From the NCBI GenBank assembly GCA_023512835.1, contig CM042087.1:16338853-16402852 (forward strand): a DNA stretch of 64,000 nt, read 5' to 3'. Below are positions 10,095 to 21,223 of this stretch, one piece after another (within the stretch, counting starts at the first letter, position 1; each line of letters opens with the position of its first letter). The position numbers were made by a program, and so were the translations under genes. Source of the stretch: Taxillus chinensis (lineage: Eukaryota; Streptophyta; Magnoliopsida; Santalales; Loranthaceae). The notes under the pieces were generated by a model. That model worked only from the letters and a program-made list of their open reading frames with translations, searched no databases and was not told the origin of the DNA.

Positions 10095-10980
10095 AATTTT
10101 GAAAAGGAATTAAAGGAAATGAAAGCTGAACTGGAGAAAGAAAGACCAATTAGTAAAAAGTGGCAACATTCTGCTGAGATTGCAGCCTACTTTAGGACTA
10201 CTCCAAATATCAAAGGTCTAGCCTTAGGTCTAGGTTTTTCTCAAGACCAAGTAGCCAAGGCTCAGACTTACCCCATGCAAACCAAGTGTCTTGTTGGCTT
10301 TGTTCTTGCTGGCAGTGTGCTCCTTGATTGGGGAAAGGAGGTATCAATGGCTGTTACTAGTTCACCCAAACCAGTAACACCCGAACTCAAATATCAGGGT
10401 ACGGTTGCATCTCAGGACAGTGATGCAGCAGTTGAAAAGGTAGAACTGAATGTTGAACCTATAATCAACCTGTCCTCTACATCCCAATGCAAGGGTAAGG
10501 GTGTAGTAATTCCAGAGACAAACCCAAGTAGACATACTACTACGTTTGAGACTGGTTCATCCAGCAAGGCTATTTCCTCCTAGCCCGAGTTTATCCTTGG
10601 TGGTAGGGTTAAGAACGGTCTAGGATATGTGAGAAAACTAGGAAACCTCTTAACACTCCAGCAAAAACCCTTGAGATAGAGTGTCCAACCCAAACCTATC
10701 AAATGCCCCATCTGTTGTGAAGTTGGACACCTTTCATATCAATGCAGATTCTATCCTGAGGATCTTAAGAATGAGGTCATTAAAGAAATCAGGTTAGGCT
10801 TCAATCAGTTGAACATTTCAGAAAATTTGCATAGTCACACTACTGATAGGAAGAAGAAAACCAGACACACACAAAGTTACCTCGCCAAAGAACATAAAGC
10901 CTAAACCTATAAAGAACATTATGGGCCCCCAAGACTTAGTTTCTTGTTGTGCAGAGGCAGTGCTTGAAGGTCGAAAGTAG
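10068..10980 (+). pseudogene. Sirevirus-like Copia F: gag C-terminal part
   Basis: The first 171-codon frame opens with a charged coiled-coil (FEKELKEMKAELEKERP, then KKWQHSAEIAAYFRT). The same block is seen in element H (LENELEQEKEINRKWLKSREIASTFRT, about 60200-60020), tying F and H to one lineage. After a stop at 10581, the zinc knuckle CPICCEVGHLSYQC (CX2CX4HX4C, 10704-10745) is intact. The N-terminal gag domain and 5' LTR are missing: homology starts abruptly near 10095, fused to Gypsy G sequence. Several stops and shifts follow. It would have packaged element RNA. Confidence 0.75.
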
Positions 10981-11014
10981 CCACAGGAAACAAAAGATCA
11001 ATTCAAGCTAGTGG

Positions 11015-11300
11015 TATCTTGATAGTGCCTGTTCGTACACATGACAGATGATGCTTCCCTGTTGAGTGAAGTAAGGGAGGTTGCCACTTCATCCGTCACA
11101 TTCGGGGATAACAAGAAGGGTAAGGTTGTTGGTAAAGGTACTCTCTCTAATGGTTCTGTTCCCATTCGAATGTGTCTATTGTGCAAGGTCTTAAACATAA
11201 CCTGTTGAGTATAAGTCAATTGTGTGACAAGGGTTATGAAGTGTTATTCACTAAGCACACCTGCACAGCTATGGATCTTGTCTCCAAAGAGGTGAAGCTA
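11015..11300 (+). pseudogene. Copia F: protease remnant and pre-integrase
   Basis: The protease active-site region reads WYLDSACS, then shifts frame into TDDASLLSEVREVATSSVTFGDNKKG. The usual D-S/T-G triplet is DSA here, a Gly-to-Ala change at a catalytic turn. The GKGTLSNGSV and ISQLCDKGYEVLF blocks match element H (YGTLTNGCVSI, VSNLCDKGFTVFF). It breaks off near 11300, where the integrase zinc finger and catalytic core are deleted. Confidence 0.72.
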
Positions 11301-11301
11301 A

Positions 11302-11633
11302 ATGGACATAGACAAGGCAATGTCTAGAACCATGTTGACAGGAGCTCAGTTCCCAAAATCCCTATGGGCTGAAGTTATTGCCACTACTTGTTATGTACAA
11401 AATAGAACTCTAATTAACAAACGAGCCATAAAAACACCCTATGAACTGTGGAAGGGAAGGAGGCCAAACATTGGTCACCTAAGGTTCTTCGGTCGTACTT
11501 GCTATATTCTGAACAAATGGCAAGGATTACTTGAATAAGTTTGATGCCAAGTCAGATGATGGATATCTTGTTGGATATTACATGAATAGCAAAGCTTATC
11601 GTGTGTTTAATAGAAGGACCAAAACTGTTGAAG
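11302..11633 (+). pseudogene. Copia F: integrase C-terminal part
   Basis: Begins within the segment following the catalytic Glu (MSRTMLTGAQFPKSLWAEVIATTCYVQNR), then the KTPYELWKGRRPNIGHLRFFGRTCYILN block. After a frameshift near 11530 it reads FDAKSDDGYLVGYYMNSKAYRVFNRRTKTVE. The core with D,D,E is missing, so it could not be active. It is cut at 11633 by a solo LTR and resumes at 14593 with EESIHVSFDETNHG, the normal continuation. Confidence 0.85.
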
Positions 11634-11678
11634 TGTCACGCCCTGGATTTTCAACCCAAGGAAACCGGTTCGTGACTC

Positions 11679-12961
11679 TGATAGGATTGCATCCTATCTA
11701 TATTTTGCATGAGTTTTAATATTTATTTCCCCTGTTTTATCCTTTATTTGCATGGTTTGGGAACTTTGTTTCCCGTTTACCCCTAATCTTGTTTTGGAAT
11801 TTTTGTAGTGTTTTCTCTATTTTTGGTAGGAATCGAGATCAATGAAGGGGAAGTTGGATTTTATGGTCGATATCTGAATGAAGTTTTGGAAAGCGAAAAG
11901 AGAAGATCAATATATAGTCGATGTATGATCAATGTGTAAAGTTCTTTTTGTCCTGGTCGACGCGCTATGGAAGATCGATGTAGCTCAATGAAGATCGATG
12001 CTAGGGTTTAATATAACTGATCGACGCGAGAATGCGATCGATGTGGCTCGATGTGGTTCGCTTTGGATCGATGTGGGGGCTGGTTGACCCGAGATAATGA
12101 TCGACGCGGTTGATGTGCTTTGATAAGTGATCAACGTGGGCTATTTGTGTTCGATTTGGGCTCTAATGTTTTAAACCCTATTATTTAAGGATGATAACTT
12201 GTGTTTTTGGTAAAGGGGGTGATGGCAGACGATTTCTCTTGGTTGTTTTATGTATCTTTGACAGAAGAACATTCATTGATTGTAAGAATGGTTTATGTTA
12301 ATTGAACTTTATGCTTTGATTTGTCAACCTTTTTAATGGAATTTATATTTATTTTGATTGTTGTTATGACAAGCATGATAGGCTAAGTTTCCATTCTAGG
12401 GAGGAAGTCTTAGGACTGGATTACTCTTGTCATGATTAGAATGATTTAATATCTTCTAAAACGTTATAATATTGGATTTTCTTTGGTTGGGTGCATAATG
12501 CTCTTCTCTTACAAAGGTTGATGGAGAGAATTGATTTTAGTGTGATTAGTTGAAATACAACTAGAGCATGATAAAGAAGAGTGAGGAATGAACAAACCCA
12601 TTTAATTTTATTAAATCAACCTAAAGGTGTGTATCAAGGGAAAAGTATACTACATTTAAAGGAAGGTTAATCTTAATGTGACCAGATAGGAAGAATAAAT
12701 AAATTATTGGTAAGACATAGAGAAATTTAGCTCTATTGGCTTCATCCCTAGACTCTCATATCGTCGTCGTTACATTGTTATATTTCTCCATTTGTCAAAT
12801 TGTTAGTTTAAATAATTTTGTTTAATTCATATCAGTGTTTGAACAAAGGACATGATTTCCCAAACATATTTAGAGTTTGCTATTCTTAGTGCTTATTAAT
12901 TAATATAATTAATCCTCGAGGGATCGATACACTGAGGTCGAGATATACCTCTCTTCGGTCA
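11679..12961 (+). mobile_element. Solo LTR nested in the Tekay-like solo LTR
   Basis: Starts TGATAGGATTGCATCC, ends CTCTTCGGTCA, and is flanked by the perfect 5-bp repeat GACTC (11674-11678 and 12962-12966). Length 1283 bp. AT-rich with a GATCGATG-rich middle part (about 11930-12130). It resembles the TGAT-starting LTRs of A and G, so probably Athila/Tat-type Gypsy. No coding sequence. Confidence 0.78.
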
Positions 12962-13439
12962 GACTCCCCTTTACCCACATAGTGGATAAGGAGTTAGGTT
13001 AATATAACTTCACACAGGACATCACAAACTTCCACAGTAGATATTCACTAAGACAAAATCATATCTTTATTAAATTCAAACCACAAAAAACGTTTACAAA
13101 CCAATCAACATGCCTTTATTACAATCAAATCCCTTTTTATAATCTTTCCCCGCTGGGGTTACATCATTTTCCCCAAAATAACATAATTGAAAAAAAACAA
13201 TTAAACAACGAATACGGTCTTCCACCTTAGAATTCCACCTAACGCATGTAGGTTCCTGAAAGAAAACACATCACAAGGAGGGGTGAGCGACGACCTTCGG
13301 TAGGGATCAAGTCTCCCCAACCCATCCCATGCTCCTAGCATCTACATGAAGACGTGCACAAGTGTAGTGTCATGGCAATAATATATAAACAGGTATAATC
13401 AACATTTAAAAATATGTCAACACAAACAAGCCACGAGGG

Positions 13440-13545
13440 CAAGTACAACCACAATCACAGCCACACAGGCTCCATATCCACAGCCACACAGGCTTCCATA
13501 ATCATAGTTACACAGGCTCCACAGCCACACAGGCTATCATAACCA
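13440..13545 (+). repeat. Short CACAGCCACACAGGCT repeats
   Basis: Four to five imperfect copies of CACAGCCACACAGGCT-like sequence, 20-30 bp apart, inside the Tekay-like solo LTR. No function apparent. Confidence 0.55.
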
Positions 13546-14140
13546 CATAGAACACAAAATCACATTCACAGCACTGGATATACACATGTATCCAACAATC
13601 TACACACAATCCATAATTATCATATCCACATAGTTATCATATCAAATAATTTTCATATCCACATAACTACCCCGGAAACTCTAAGGTTTCCCCCACGCGG
13701 TCCTACTGCAGACTAACTCTAATGATCTCAACCACGAAACGAATAACGCGAGATGCCCCAACGGCCCCCGAGGTCTGCCGCCATGCGAACGAACCCGAAT
13801 TCCCTAGACCCGGAACACAAAGACATATCCAAACACAACTTTGCCATTGAAGGCCAATATTCATATAAGAGATCACACCTATATGAATTTACGTATATAT
13901 ATAAACCAATAAGCTACAAATCACCTACCACAAGGCCAAAACCCTGGGATAGGTTCAAGGAAGAACCAAACCCCTACCTCAGGAGGATCCTCCTCACTCT
14001 TGCTTCTATGCTAAATGCCATCCACCCACGCGAATCACCACGAGCCGATCAAGAGAAGGGCCTCTCTCTCTCTCTCTGCGGCGGGCCGACGGCTAACGAA
14101 ATGAAGAACCCTAAACCTAAGAACAAGATACCTCCACCTC

Positions 14141-14148
14141 CTTATATA
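14141..14148 (-). promoter_or_regulatory. TATA box of the Tekay-like solo LTR
   Basis: The minus strand reads TATATAAG, 12 bases downstream (in sense) of the last ACGT palindrome. It suits a U3 promoter about 440 bp from the LTR start at 14587. Confidence 0.55.
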
Positions 14149-14160
14149 GACCTCACTTAT

Positions 14161-14250
14161 CAAAACGACGTAGTTTTGATAAGTGAACCCCATCATCAAA
14201 ATGACGTAGTTTTGATAAATGAAGCCCAGCTTCAAAACGACGTAGTTTTG
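14161..14250. repeat. Three 36-bp repeats each with an ACGT near-palindrome
   Basis: CAAAACGACGTAGTTTTG at 14161-14178, a one-base variant at 14197-14214, and again at 14233-14250, at an exact 36-bp step. Each is a near-palindrome around ACGT. In the minus-strand reading they sit directly upstream of the TATA box. Confidence 0.85.
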
Positions 14251-14592
14251 ATAAATCAAACATGCTACAACCTTCCCGCATCCACACAGGACAAAATACA
14301 CACAATTCAAACATGGTCCTTTAGGAAAAGATTATCGAGAATGACAAAATGAAGAAGACGGTGCAAATAACCTCACCGCACGTGACAAAGGTATTGTCAC
14401 GTGCATTGTCGCATGCAGCCCCAAAATGCTCCCTCTTGAGCTCATCTCTTGTCTCTTGCTTGCTCGTCATAATACAAAGTGTTCTAGCCAAAGAGCATGA
14501 GAAGAAATCACCCAAAAACCTGACAATTGCCACTCAAAAGGCATAACTATGACTATCTCCTCATACCTTTAAACACGGGTCATTACATGAAG

Positions 14593-15423
14593 AGTCTATT
14601 CATGTTTCTTTTGATGAGACTAACCATGGTATGTAGAAAGGAAACCAAAATGTAAATGAAGTGCAGGACACTATCATAGTAGAAGACCAAGACACAGACA
14701 ATCCAATGACGGAACTAGTGGAAGATGTACCTGAACCTGAAGAACAAAGAGCTTAACCGGTTCTTTGCGAAAAAAGTCAAAATCAACAGAAGATCATGAC
14801 CTTAACATTCAACCTGTTCAGTCTCCATCACTTCCACCAGCCCAAGAACCTGACATAAGAGCGGTTGGGCATTCATCATGAAGAAAGAGAAGACCTTCCA
14901 AAGGCACGGAGAAGGTAAAAAGACCACCCTTCGAACCGATAATATGAGATCCTACCGCACGAGTCAAAACGAGAGCCGCCACACTTCACGAGAATCTTTA
15001 TATGTGTTTCTTATCACAAGTGGAGCCTAAATCAGTGGATGATGCAGTTCAGGATCCCTATTGGATTGAAGCTATGCAAGAAGAATTAAATCAATTCAAG
15101 AGACAGAAGGTATGGGAGTTGGTCAATAGGCCTAGATCACAGCAAGTCATTGGCGTGAAATGGATCTTCGAAAACAAGCTTGATGCTGATGGTATTGTGA
15201 TCGAAAACAAGGCCATACCTGGTTGCAAAAGGATACAAACAAGAAGAAACAATTGACTATGGTGAAACTTTTGCACCAGTTGCTAGACTGGAGGCCATCT
15301 ACATGTTTTTAGCATATGAAGCATTCAAGGACTTCAAAGTTTATCAAATGGATGTCAAGAAGAAGTCTATGTTGAACAACCTCCTGGAGTCCTAGAGCCA
15401 AACCAAGAACACAAGGTGTACAA
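14593..15423 (+). pseudogene. Copia F: reverse transcriptase, N-terminal part
   Basis: Starts with the end of integrase (HVSFDETNHG) and a decayed acidic linker. RT proper begins near 15005: EPKSVDDAVQDPYWIEAMQEELNQF, then VWELVNRP and VIGVKWIFENKLDADG. A frameshift near 15230 leads to KRIQ/KGYKQEE...[15 protein letters not shown] small deletion joins YQMDVK directly to [10 protein letters not shown], removing the usual AFLNG segment. The reading stops at EHKVY, where Gypsy A is inserted. It continues at 47514. The family (Sirevirus/Oryco-type Copia) is inferred from these blocks and from the partner pieces. Confidence 0.85.
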
Positions 15424-15837
15424 TGATGAACCCATTTTATATGCATTTTTGGTATGTGTTCATCCCTTATTTTAATGGATTTTAAAGTGTTTTATTTGAT
15501 TAATATATGTTTTTAGTATTTTTGTCGTGTTTTGGTGTGTTTTGTAGGTAATTGGAGCAATTTGGACCAAACAAAGTTGAAAAAGGGCAAAATTGGCATC
15601 AAATAATGTTGGACGATTGAAAAGTGCTTTACAAAGGCCATGGCGATGCGGTGCTGACCATGACAAGCATCTTTTATCGTTCACGACGAAGTTCTCGCCG
15701 TGGCCACAAAATTAATGGCCGCGACCTTCACAAATATCCAGCAGATCGTCGCCATGGCCTGGTGTCGACTGACATTTCCCCTCATCTTTTTATTTTATTT
15801 ATTTTTCTTAATTATTTTAATGTAATAATTGGGGGAG

Positions 15838-15845
15838 TATATAAG
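15838..15845 (+). promoter_or_regulatory. TATA box, Gypsy A 5' LTR
   Basis: TATATAAG after a GGGGGAG run, identical in the 3' LTR at 46544-46551. Confidence 0.6.
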
Positions 15846-15886
15846 GGCCATGTTTAGGTTAGAGTTAGGGATTTTGAACCATTGGG

Positions 15887-15905
15887 GAGCCGTCCTTGGC
15901 GGCTC
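15887..15905 (+). other. Conserved hairpin downstream of the Gypsy A TATA box
   Basis: GAGCCG, a 7-base loop, CGGCTC: a perfect 6-bp stem starting 42 bp after the TATA box, so inside the predicted RNA leader. It is preserved unchanged at 46593-46611. Confidence 0.5.
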
Positions 15906-16399
15906 AAGAACCTTAGTTTTGATTTTAGATTTCTCTTTTGATTTTGGAGAATTTTATGTGATTTTGGATAAAGAACACATTGGTTTTAGGAGAAGATCGT
16001 TTGTACGCCTTCGTGACAAGTTGATTTGTTTTCTTTTCTCCCTTTGTAATCCCAATTTTATGATTATATATATAGATATACTTATTTAAATTCTCATGGG
16101 ATAATCCGTTCTTGCTAGGGATTGGGGGTAGCGTAATCCCAATTTCTTGATTGTATGAGTTTTTATTTAATTATTTCTTATCTTTTTCATAAACAATTTC
16201 ATTCTATAAACTGAATCCGTGTTTCGGCATCGCGAACCTATTACATGTCTTGGATAATTGGGGGAAGGACCGAAAGGTGAACCTCGATTATCGGAACTAT
16301 AGAATGAAACCTAAGACTTGCGTGTCACGAAAGTAGTTCGTTATCCTAGGAGGAATCATGGTTGATCACCTATCAATGGGTTTGATCCTATTTCAGCGA

Positions 16400-19300
16400 T
16401 ATTGGACCCTACTTTGTTCGGGTTGGACACATTTTATCAAATTCAATTTACCTCATATGTCACTTTGGTTTGTTGGAATTTTATAGAATGACGGAGTCGT
16501 GACCACTGAGCCACAAATGCCTAATTTCAAGAAATTATTCGAAAGACCTCTAAATGCCAAAGAGCTAGTCTTGGGCGATGGAAAATCAAATTCGAGGATC
16601 AACGCCATCGACCGCGCTCAATTCCGGGGTCAAACGAAGAAGATATAATCAAAACAACGTTCGAGCCGCTATTGAGGGTCAAAATGGTAATTGACTATTC
16701 AAACGGCACTCTGGATCAGGTCACAAACCTCATTTTTCTATTCTACTCGTTGTTCTGAGAATTTTGACATATATATTATATATATTTGCTCCCGAGGCCT
16801 TTTTCATTAAAAATCAAAATAAAATCATTTTTTGGGTAATAAATAATCACAGTACAGGCTTGCCAAAAAAACGAGATCATTTTCGAATAAAATTGACACG
16901 GGATCGCTTGTCATGACGCCCCGAGTCCAAAAACAATTTTTTCGAGATGTTTTAAAATTCGGTTTGTCCTGTCGATCCTAAAAACCGAAAGGCATCTGTT
17001 AAAAATCTCAAAATAACATATTTTTCTGCTTTTTTTTTACTTTTCCGCCCATGTCATCCACGTGCCACCATTTTATTGGTGTAAAAATAAAGAAAACAAA
17101 ACACAAAAAAGAAAACAAAAGAAATAAAATAAAATAAGCAAAATAAAACCAGCCACAAAAATCGCTTCACCAATGCCTCTTGTCTTCTTCCTTTCTCTCT
17201 CCCTCCTCGCCTCGTTTCCATCGCCGGATCCATGCAACGAGCGCGCCGTAATCTCGGAGGACCACCTCGCGCCCATCGGACCACCGCGCCAACTCACACC
17301 GCGCCATGGTCATCTTCCGTCCTCTCTCAAACTAACTCACTACCCGCCGATAACCCAAACCCAACTCTAGTTCAAAGCTGCCGCTCAACCCCTGACTCAA
17401 ACCCTAGCCCCCTCTCGCCTATATAAGCCCCAGCCGATCAACCATGGCTCCGGTTCTCGGGGTTAGCTCTCTGAAAAATCACCATCTCCTCCTCCACCAA
17501 ACCCAATTCCCCCTCTCTCTGCTCGAGAAACCCAAACACACCGCCCTGAAAATCAAAACCCGAGCGCCATTTCTCCTTCTCCGCTCTCTCGGCTCGATCC
17601 TTTCTTCCCCAGAATCGAAAACCTTCATTCGCATGAAAAAAAAGGCCATCACGCCTTTCTTTCCAACTCTAAAGCTCCGCCTCCCCTCTGGTCGGAACCT
17701 TTTCCACCGGCCATTGGGGGAGATAACCCTTTCCCGTTCCTTTATACCGATTCCTGTCATTTTCCCCAGTGCCATCCCTACGTCCTCGCTAGGTGTCAAA
17801 CGGCGGAAGAAAGGGAGTGGAGGAACAAGAGAATACCCGAGGAAGCAGCATACGCCACATCGGTCTGCTGAAGCTTGAGACAGAGGACATCCGGACTGTG
17901 GACAGGAGAAGAAGCGCCATAGTAGGAGAGGAGACGTTCGCTCGAGTGGTGGGTTTCCGTTTTTGATGGTTTTCACCTAGGATGTTTTCTTGATTATTCT
18001 TGTCCGTTTTGTTTTGTTGACGTCTCCATGCTTGTTTGCGTAGGATTGTTCTCTTGGTTTATATCCTGCTTGTGCCCTTATGCCGATCTGTTGTTTCTGT
18101 TAGTTTTTATATTTTTGTTTCACTGATTCTGTCAACACGGTCTGGAGCATGATTAAGCAGCGTCAAAGGAGGGCGCAATATGGTTTTATGCTTCTGTTTT
18201 TTATCGTAGTCTTTTATGTTTTGTTCTGCCTTTATGTAATCGGGGTTATTTCTTTTGGTCTGGGTGGTTGTTGCTTGCTTTAAGCAAGTAGAAACGTCAT
18301 TTGGTTGCTGTGTTAGTTAGACCAATCATGCAAGATGTGTCCGTTTTGATTGCTGTTTGGTCCATTTTAAGTGTGCTCATGTTGCTGTTTGGTCCGTTTT
18401 AGTTAGGTTCTCTGTTCTTCAGTGATGGTTTCATAAACTAGTGTTTATAGTGAATTGCATTTTCTTTTTGGTCTGTTTTGCACTAAACCCATGCTGAATG
18501 TTGTCTGCGTTGAATGTCGTGGGAAAGCACTCTAGGTGAGTGTAATTATTGACTGCTTCAGGGTAAAAAAAATTTGTTATCCAGTCTGTCGTTTCTCTGT
18601 TACATGCTCTGGCTAAATGGTTTTGCACGGGTGCTTTGTTTGGGTTGAGTGTTCTTTGCCAATTGGGTATGTAGATGCTTATTTGTTCTGGGCATGCTTT
18701 ATACTTTTATTCTGTGATTTGATGTTGCCGGTATCTTATTTTGTATGCTCCACGGTCTGCTTTGGTGAACAATTCATGCTGCTCTCTGTTCCTCACCTGG
18801 GTCGTTTGAGTGCACCTCCTCTAAGTCGCTTGTACTGATTAGTCCTGCACTGTATTCTCATTTAACCATGTATAAATTGCTGTGTTATTTGGCCTTAGGC
18901 ATATGTTAGAAAGGCCATTAAGAACTTTGGGTTCACGACCCATTTGTACGGTTGTAAATCAGCATTTAGTGTAAGGATTGAAAAACAAAACAAAAGAAAA
19001 GGAAAAAAAAGAAATAAAAAAAAAAGAGAGAGAGAACTTGTTTTTACTCTGTGGATGACACTTTCACACACATCACATTTGTTTTAGTTATTTTTGCATT
19101 GTTATTTTGTTTGTTTTAAAAAAAACCAAAAAGAAAAAAGACTTTCCAAAAAAAAAACAGCAATAAAGCAAAAAAAATTTCCTTTTAATTAAAAACATTT
19201 TTAAAAACAAAAAAAAAGTTTTCTAAAAAACAAAACAAAACAAAACAAAAGTTTTAACTTGAGTTTTATTTTTTAAACACTTGGGCTTTAGCACTGAGCT

Positions 19301-19796
19301 TTCTCTTTTGATTTTTCATTTCACCTTTCTTTATTAGTTTTCACCCCAACGTCATTGTGAATATTTGGTTTTAAAAACATTAGCATTAGTGCTTCCTTTA
19401 GTTTTTTTGTTTTTTATTTTTAGATAACTTAAATTTAATTTTAAGCTTTAAAAAAAACAAACAAAAAAAGAAAAAACAAAACCATAGAATCTCCCTTTAG
19501 TGGCTTAGGATAATTAGTTTAATTTCCAACTTCAACAAACAATGTAGAAATAAAAAGATCAAACTGTTAGGATTTTGCTTTAGACGATTATGATAAATTA
19601 GACTCAATTTTACTTCAATAAATAATTTAGAAAATAAAAAAGGTAGACCTTTAGGCAATGCAAATTTAACATCACCTTTAGACTAATTAAGCAATTAAAA
19701 TAAGTTAGAAACCTTCAAATCCTAAGATAGGTACCGAAAGGGCGTCATGGGGGTATTAGTCCTTTCTCACATGTAATCAACTCCCGAGTCCATCCC
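16400..19796 (+). repeat. Ogre-like B 5' LTR
   Basis: 16400-18740 matches 42576-44945 closely. After that the 5' copy has A-rich and T-rich tracts, then the TACCGAAAGGGCG...GGTATTAGTCC block also seen near the end of LTRs C (24706, 38627). The last roughly 180 bases and the PBS appear deleted: the CAACTCCCGAG block runs straight into leader sequence near 19796. Right limit approximate. Confidence 0.7.
17420..17427 (+). promoter_or_regulatory. TATA box, LTR B (5' copy)
   Basis: TATATAAG in the context TCGCC...CCCCAGCCG, followed by a CT-rich leader. It is identical in the 3' LTR at 43636-43643. Confidence 0.65.
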
Positions 19797-21223
19797 TAGC
19801 GGCTTAGATTAGATTTTCTTTTAATTTATTTTTATTCTTTTATTCTTTCATTTCTTATCAATTTATTTATTGCGTTTAATCACTGTTGTATGATAGTTTC
19901 GATTTACACGCTTTGATGTCATGATAGTTGTGTTTTACTGTTTTCCCTAAATCGTTGCATTCATGCATAGACCCTCTACCCGGCTTTCTATCACAGTCTA
20001 GGTTAGCGAGGTTTATTAGGGTGCCCTACGCGTTGATCATTATCCACAAAGGGAGCCCGGAATTCTCACTCAGGCTTGAGGTCCTTTTAAGGCCCCCCTC
20101 CGATAAATCCCATGGTGTACGGAGCCCTCTAGAGAGGAAGCTTGGGGACTAACGAATAAGATAGGATGAAAATTCATGGCCCATTAGGGGCAAAACGACC
20201 CACATGTTGTTTGCTCATTTTAACATTCCTTTTGAATAATAAGTTCATTTATATCAAATCATGTTGTTTTGTTCATGTCCTTTTTGTATACTATCATTTG
20301 TGTTGTCTTTTTACTAACTTTGTTTTATACATTTGTTTTCACTAACCTTGTTTTATATGAATTGTATTATTCTTATTATTATTTTTTTTACTAACCATGT
20401 CGATTCTTTTTATTGTTCATACAAATATCATTGACATTCAACATAGGCTCATATAGAGTTCACGTTCCACTCCACATCACTTGTATATTCTTTTGGTCAC
20501 ATAGATCGACTCATCATCATAGGCTTAGGCATCAATTCAAGCATTCATAACTCAGTTTAGGGGTAGGCAACACTAGTCCTCATCAGTCCATGGGTACCTA
20601 TGGCGGGTACACCTTTCATTCAGGTATTTCACATTTTAAGTTATATAAGATATATACATTCTCACAATATCAACACTTAGGATTCATTTCATGTCTTCGT
20701 TATACCATGTAGTTTCATGCATGCATGCCAAAAAAAAGTCAAGAAAACCAAAGAAAATAGCAAAAAATTATCAATAACTCAGGTCATGTTTTCATCACAT
20801 CATGTAGATCCATGCATGCATGCATGCATACCAAACACAAATAAAAAACAAACAAACAAAAAAAATGAACAAACAAAAAAGAAAAAAAACAAAATCCAAA
20901 AAAATATAAAAAACCCAAAAAAACAAAAAATCACTCGATCATGTCATATCATGCATGCATACATGCCAAAAAAAATCATCAAAAATAGAAAACCCAACAA
21001 AACCATCAACAAATCATGTCATGTAGATTCATGCAAGCATCCATGTAAAAAATCCAATAAAAACCAAGATAATAAAATGGGGAGCTCATCATTTTGGTGA
21101 TTCATCAGAACCAACTGGAAGTGGGTGGCAATTTGGATCTATGGCAGAAGATACAACAGCAAGACTGGTCAGCTTGGAACAGACCCGACAAGAAGTGTAG
21201 AGAAATCTCCGAGATTTGTAGGG
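19797..21223 (+). other. Ogre-like B 5' leader
   Basis: No gene. 19910-20160 is homologous to the leader of C (25130-25380), sharing GTTGATCATTATCC, the CAAGCTTGAGG-like block and CCCATGGTGTACGGAGCCCTC. 20700-21060 is low-complexity: repeats of TCATGTAG...CATGCATGCATGCC alternate with A-rich tracts. A lysine/asparagine-rich frame here reflects that composition. Confidence 0.65.

Larger units (their letters stand above)
11634..14587 (-). mobile_element. Solo LTR of a Tekay-like Gypsy family
   Basis: Plus strand starts TGTCACGCCCTGG and ends GGGTCATTACA, with a perfect 5-bp target duplication TGAAG (11629-11633 and 14588-14592). Without the nested solo LTR and its TSD it is about 1.67 kb. No internal region, PBS or pol is present, so it is a solo LTR. 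I place it on the minus strand because a TATATAAG box and upstream repeats fit that direction, and because TGTAAT...CGTGACA ends resemble long-LTR Tekay/Del Gypsy families. That family call is from memory of typical ends and is tentative. Confidence 0.75.
15424..16399 (+). repeat. Gypsy A 5' LTR, truncated
   Basis: Matches 46087-47065 of the intact 3' LTR up to CCTATTTCAGCGA. There element B begins at 16400. The rest of the LTR (GTCACTAGAG onward in the intact copy) is not found after B. Confidence 0.85.

Noticed and set aside
13753..14352. 199-codon frame with a repeated QNDVVLI motif
   Set aside because: The repeat is the 36-bp ACGT palindrome array in a solo LTR. No start context or homology recognised.
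15829..16089. 86- and 91-codon similar frames in both LTRs of A (also 46535-46810)
   Set aside because: Similar only because LTRs are copies; the frames span the TATA box and leader.
17444..17976. 144-codon plus-strand and 165-codon minus-strand frames just after the LTR B TATA box, with a related minus-strand frame at 43654-44190
   Set aside because: The plus-strand frame meets an early stop in the other LTR copy, and composition is CT-rich leader sequence. No conserved protein pattern.
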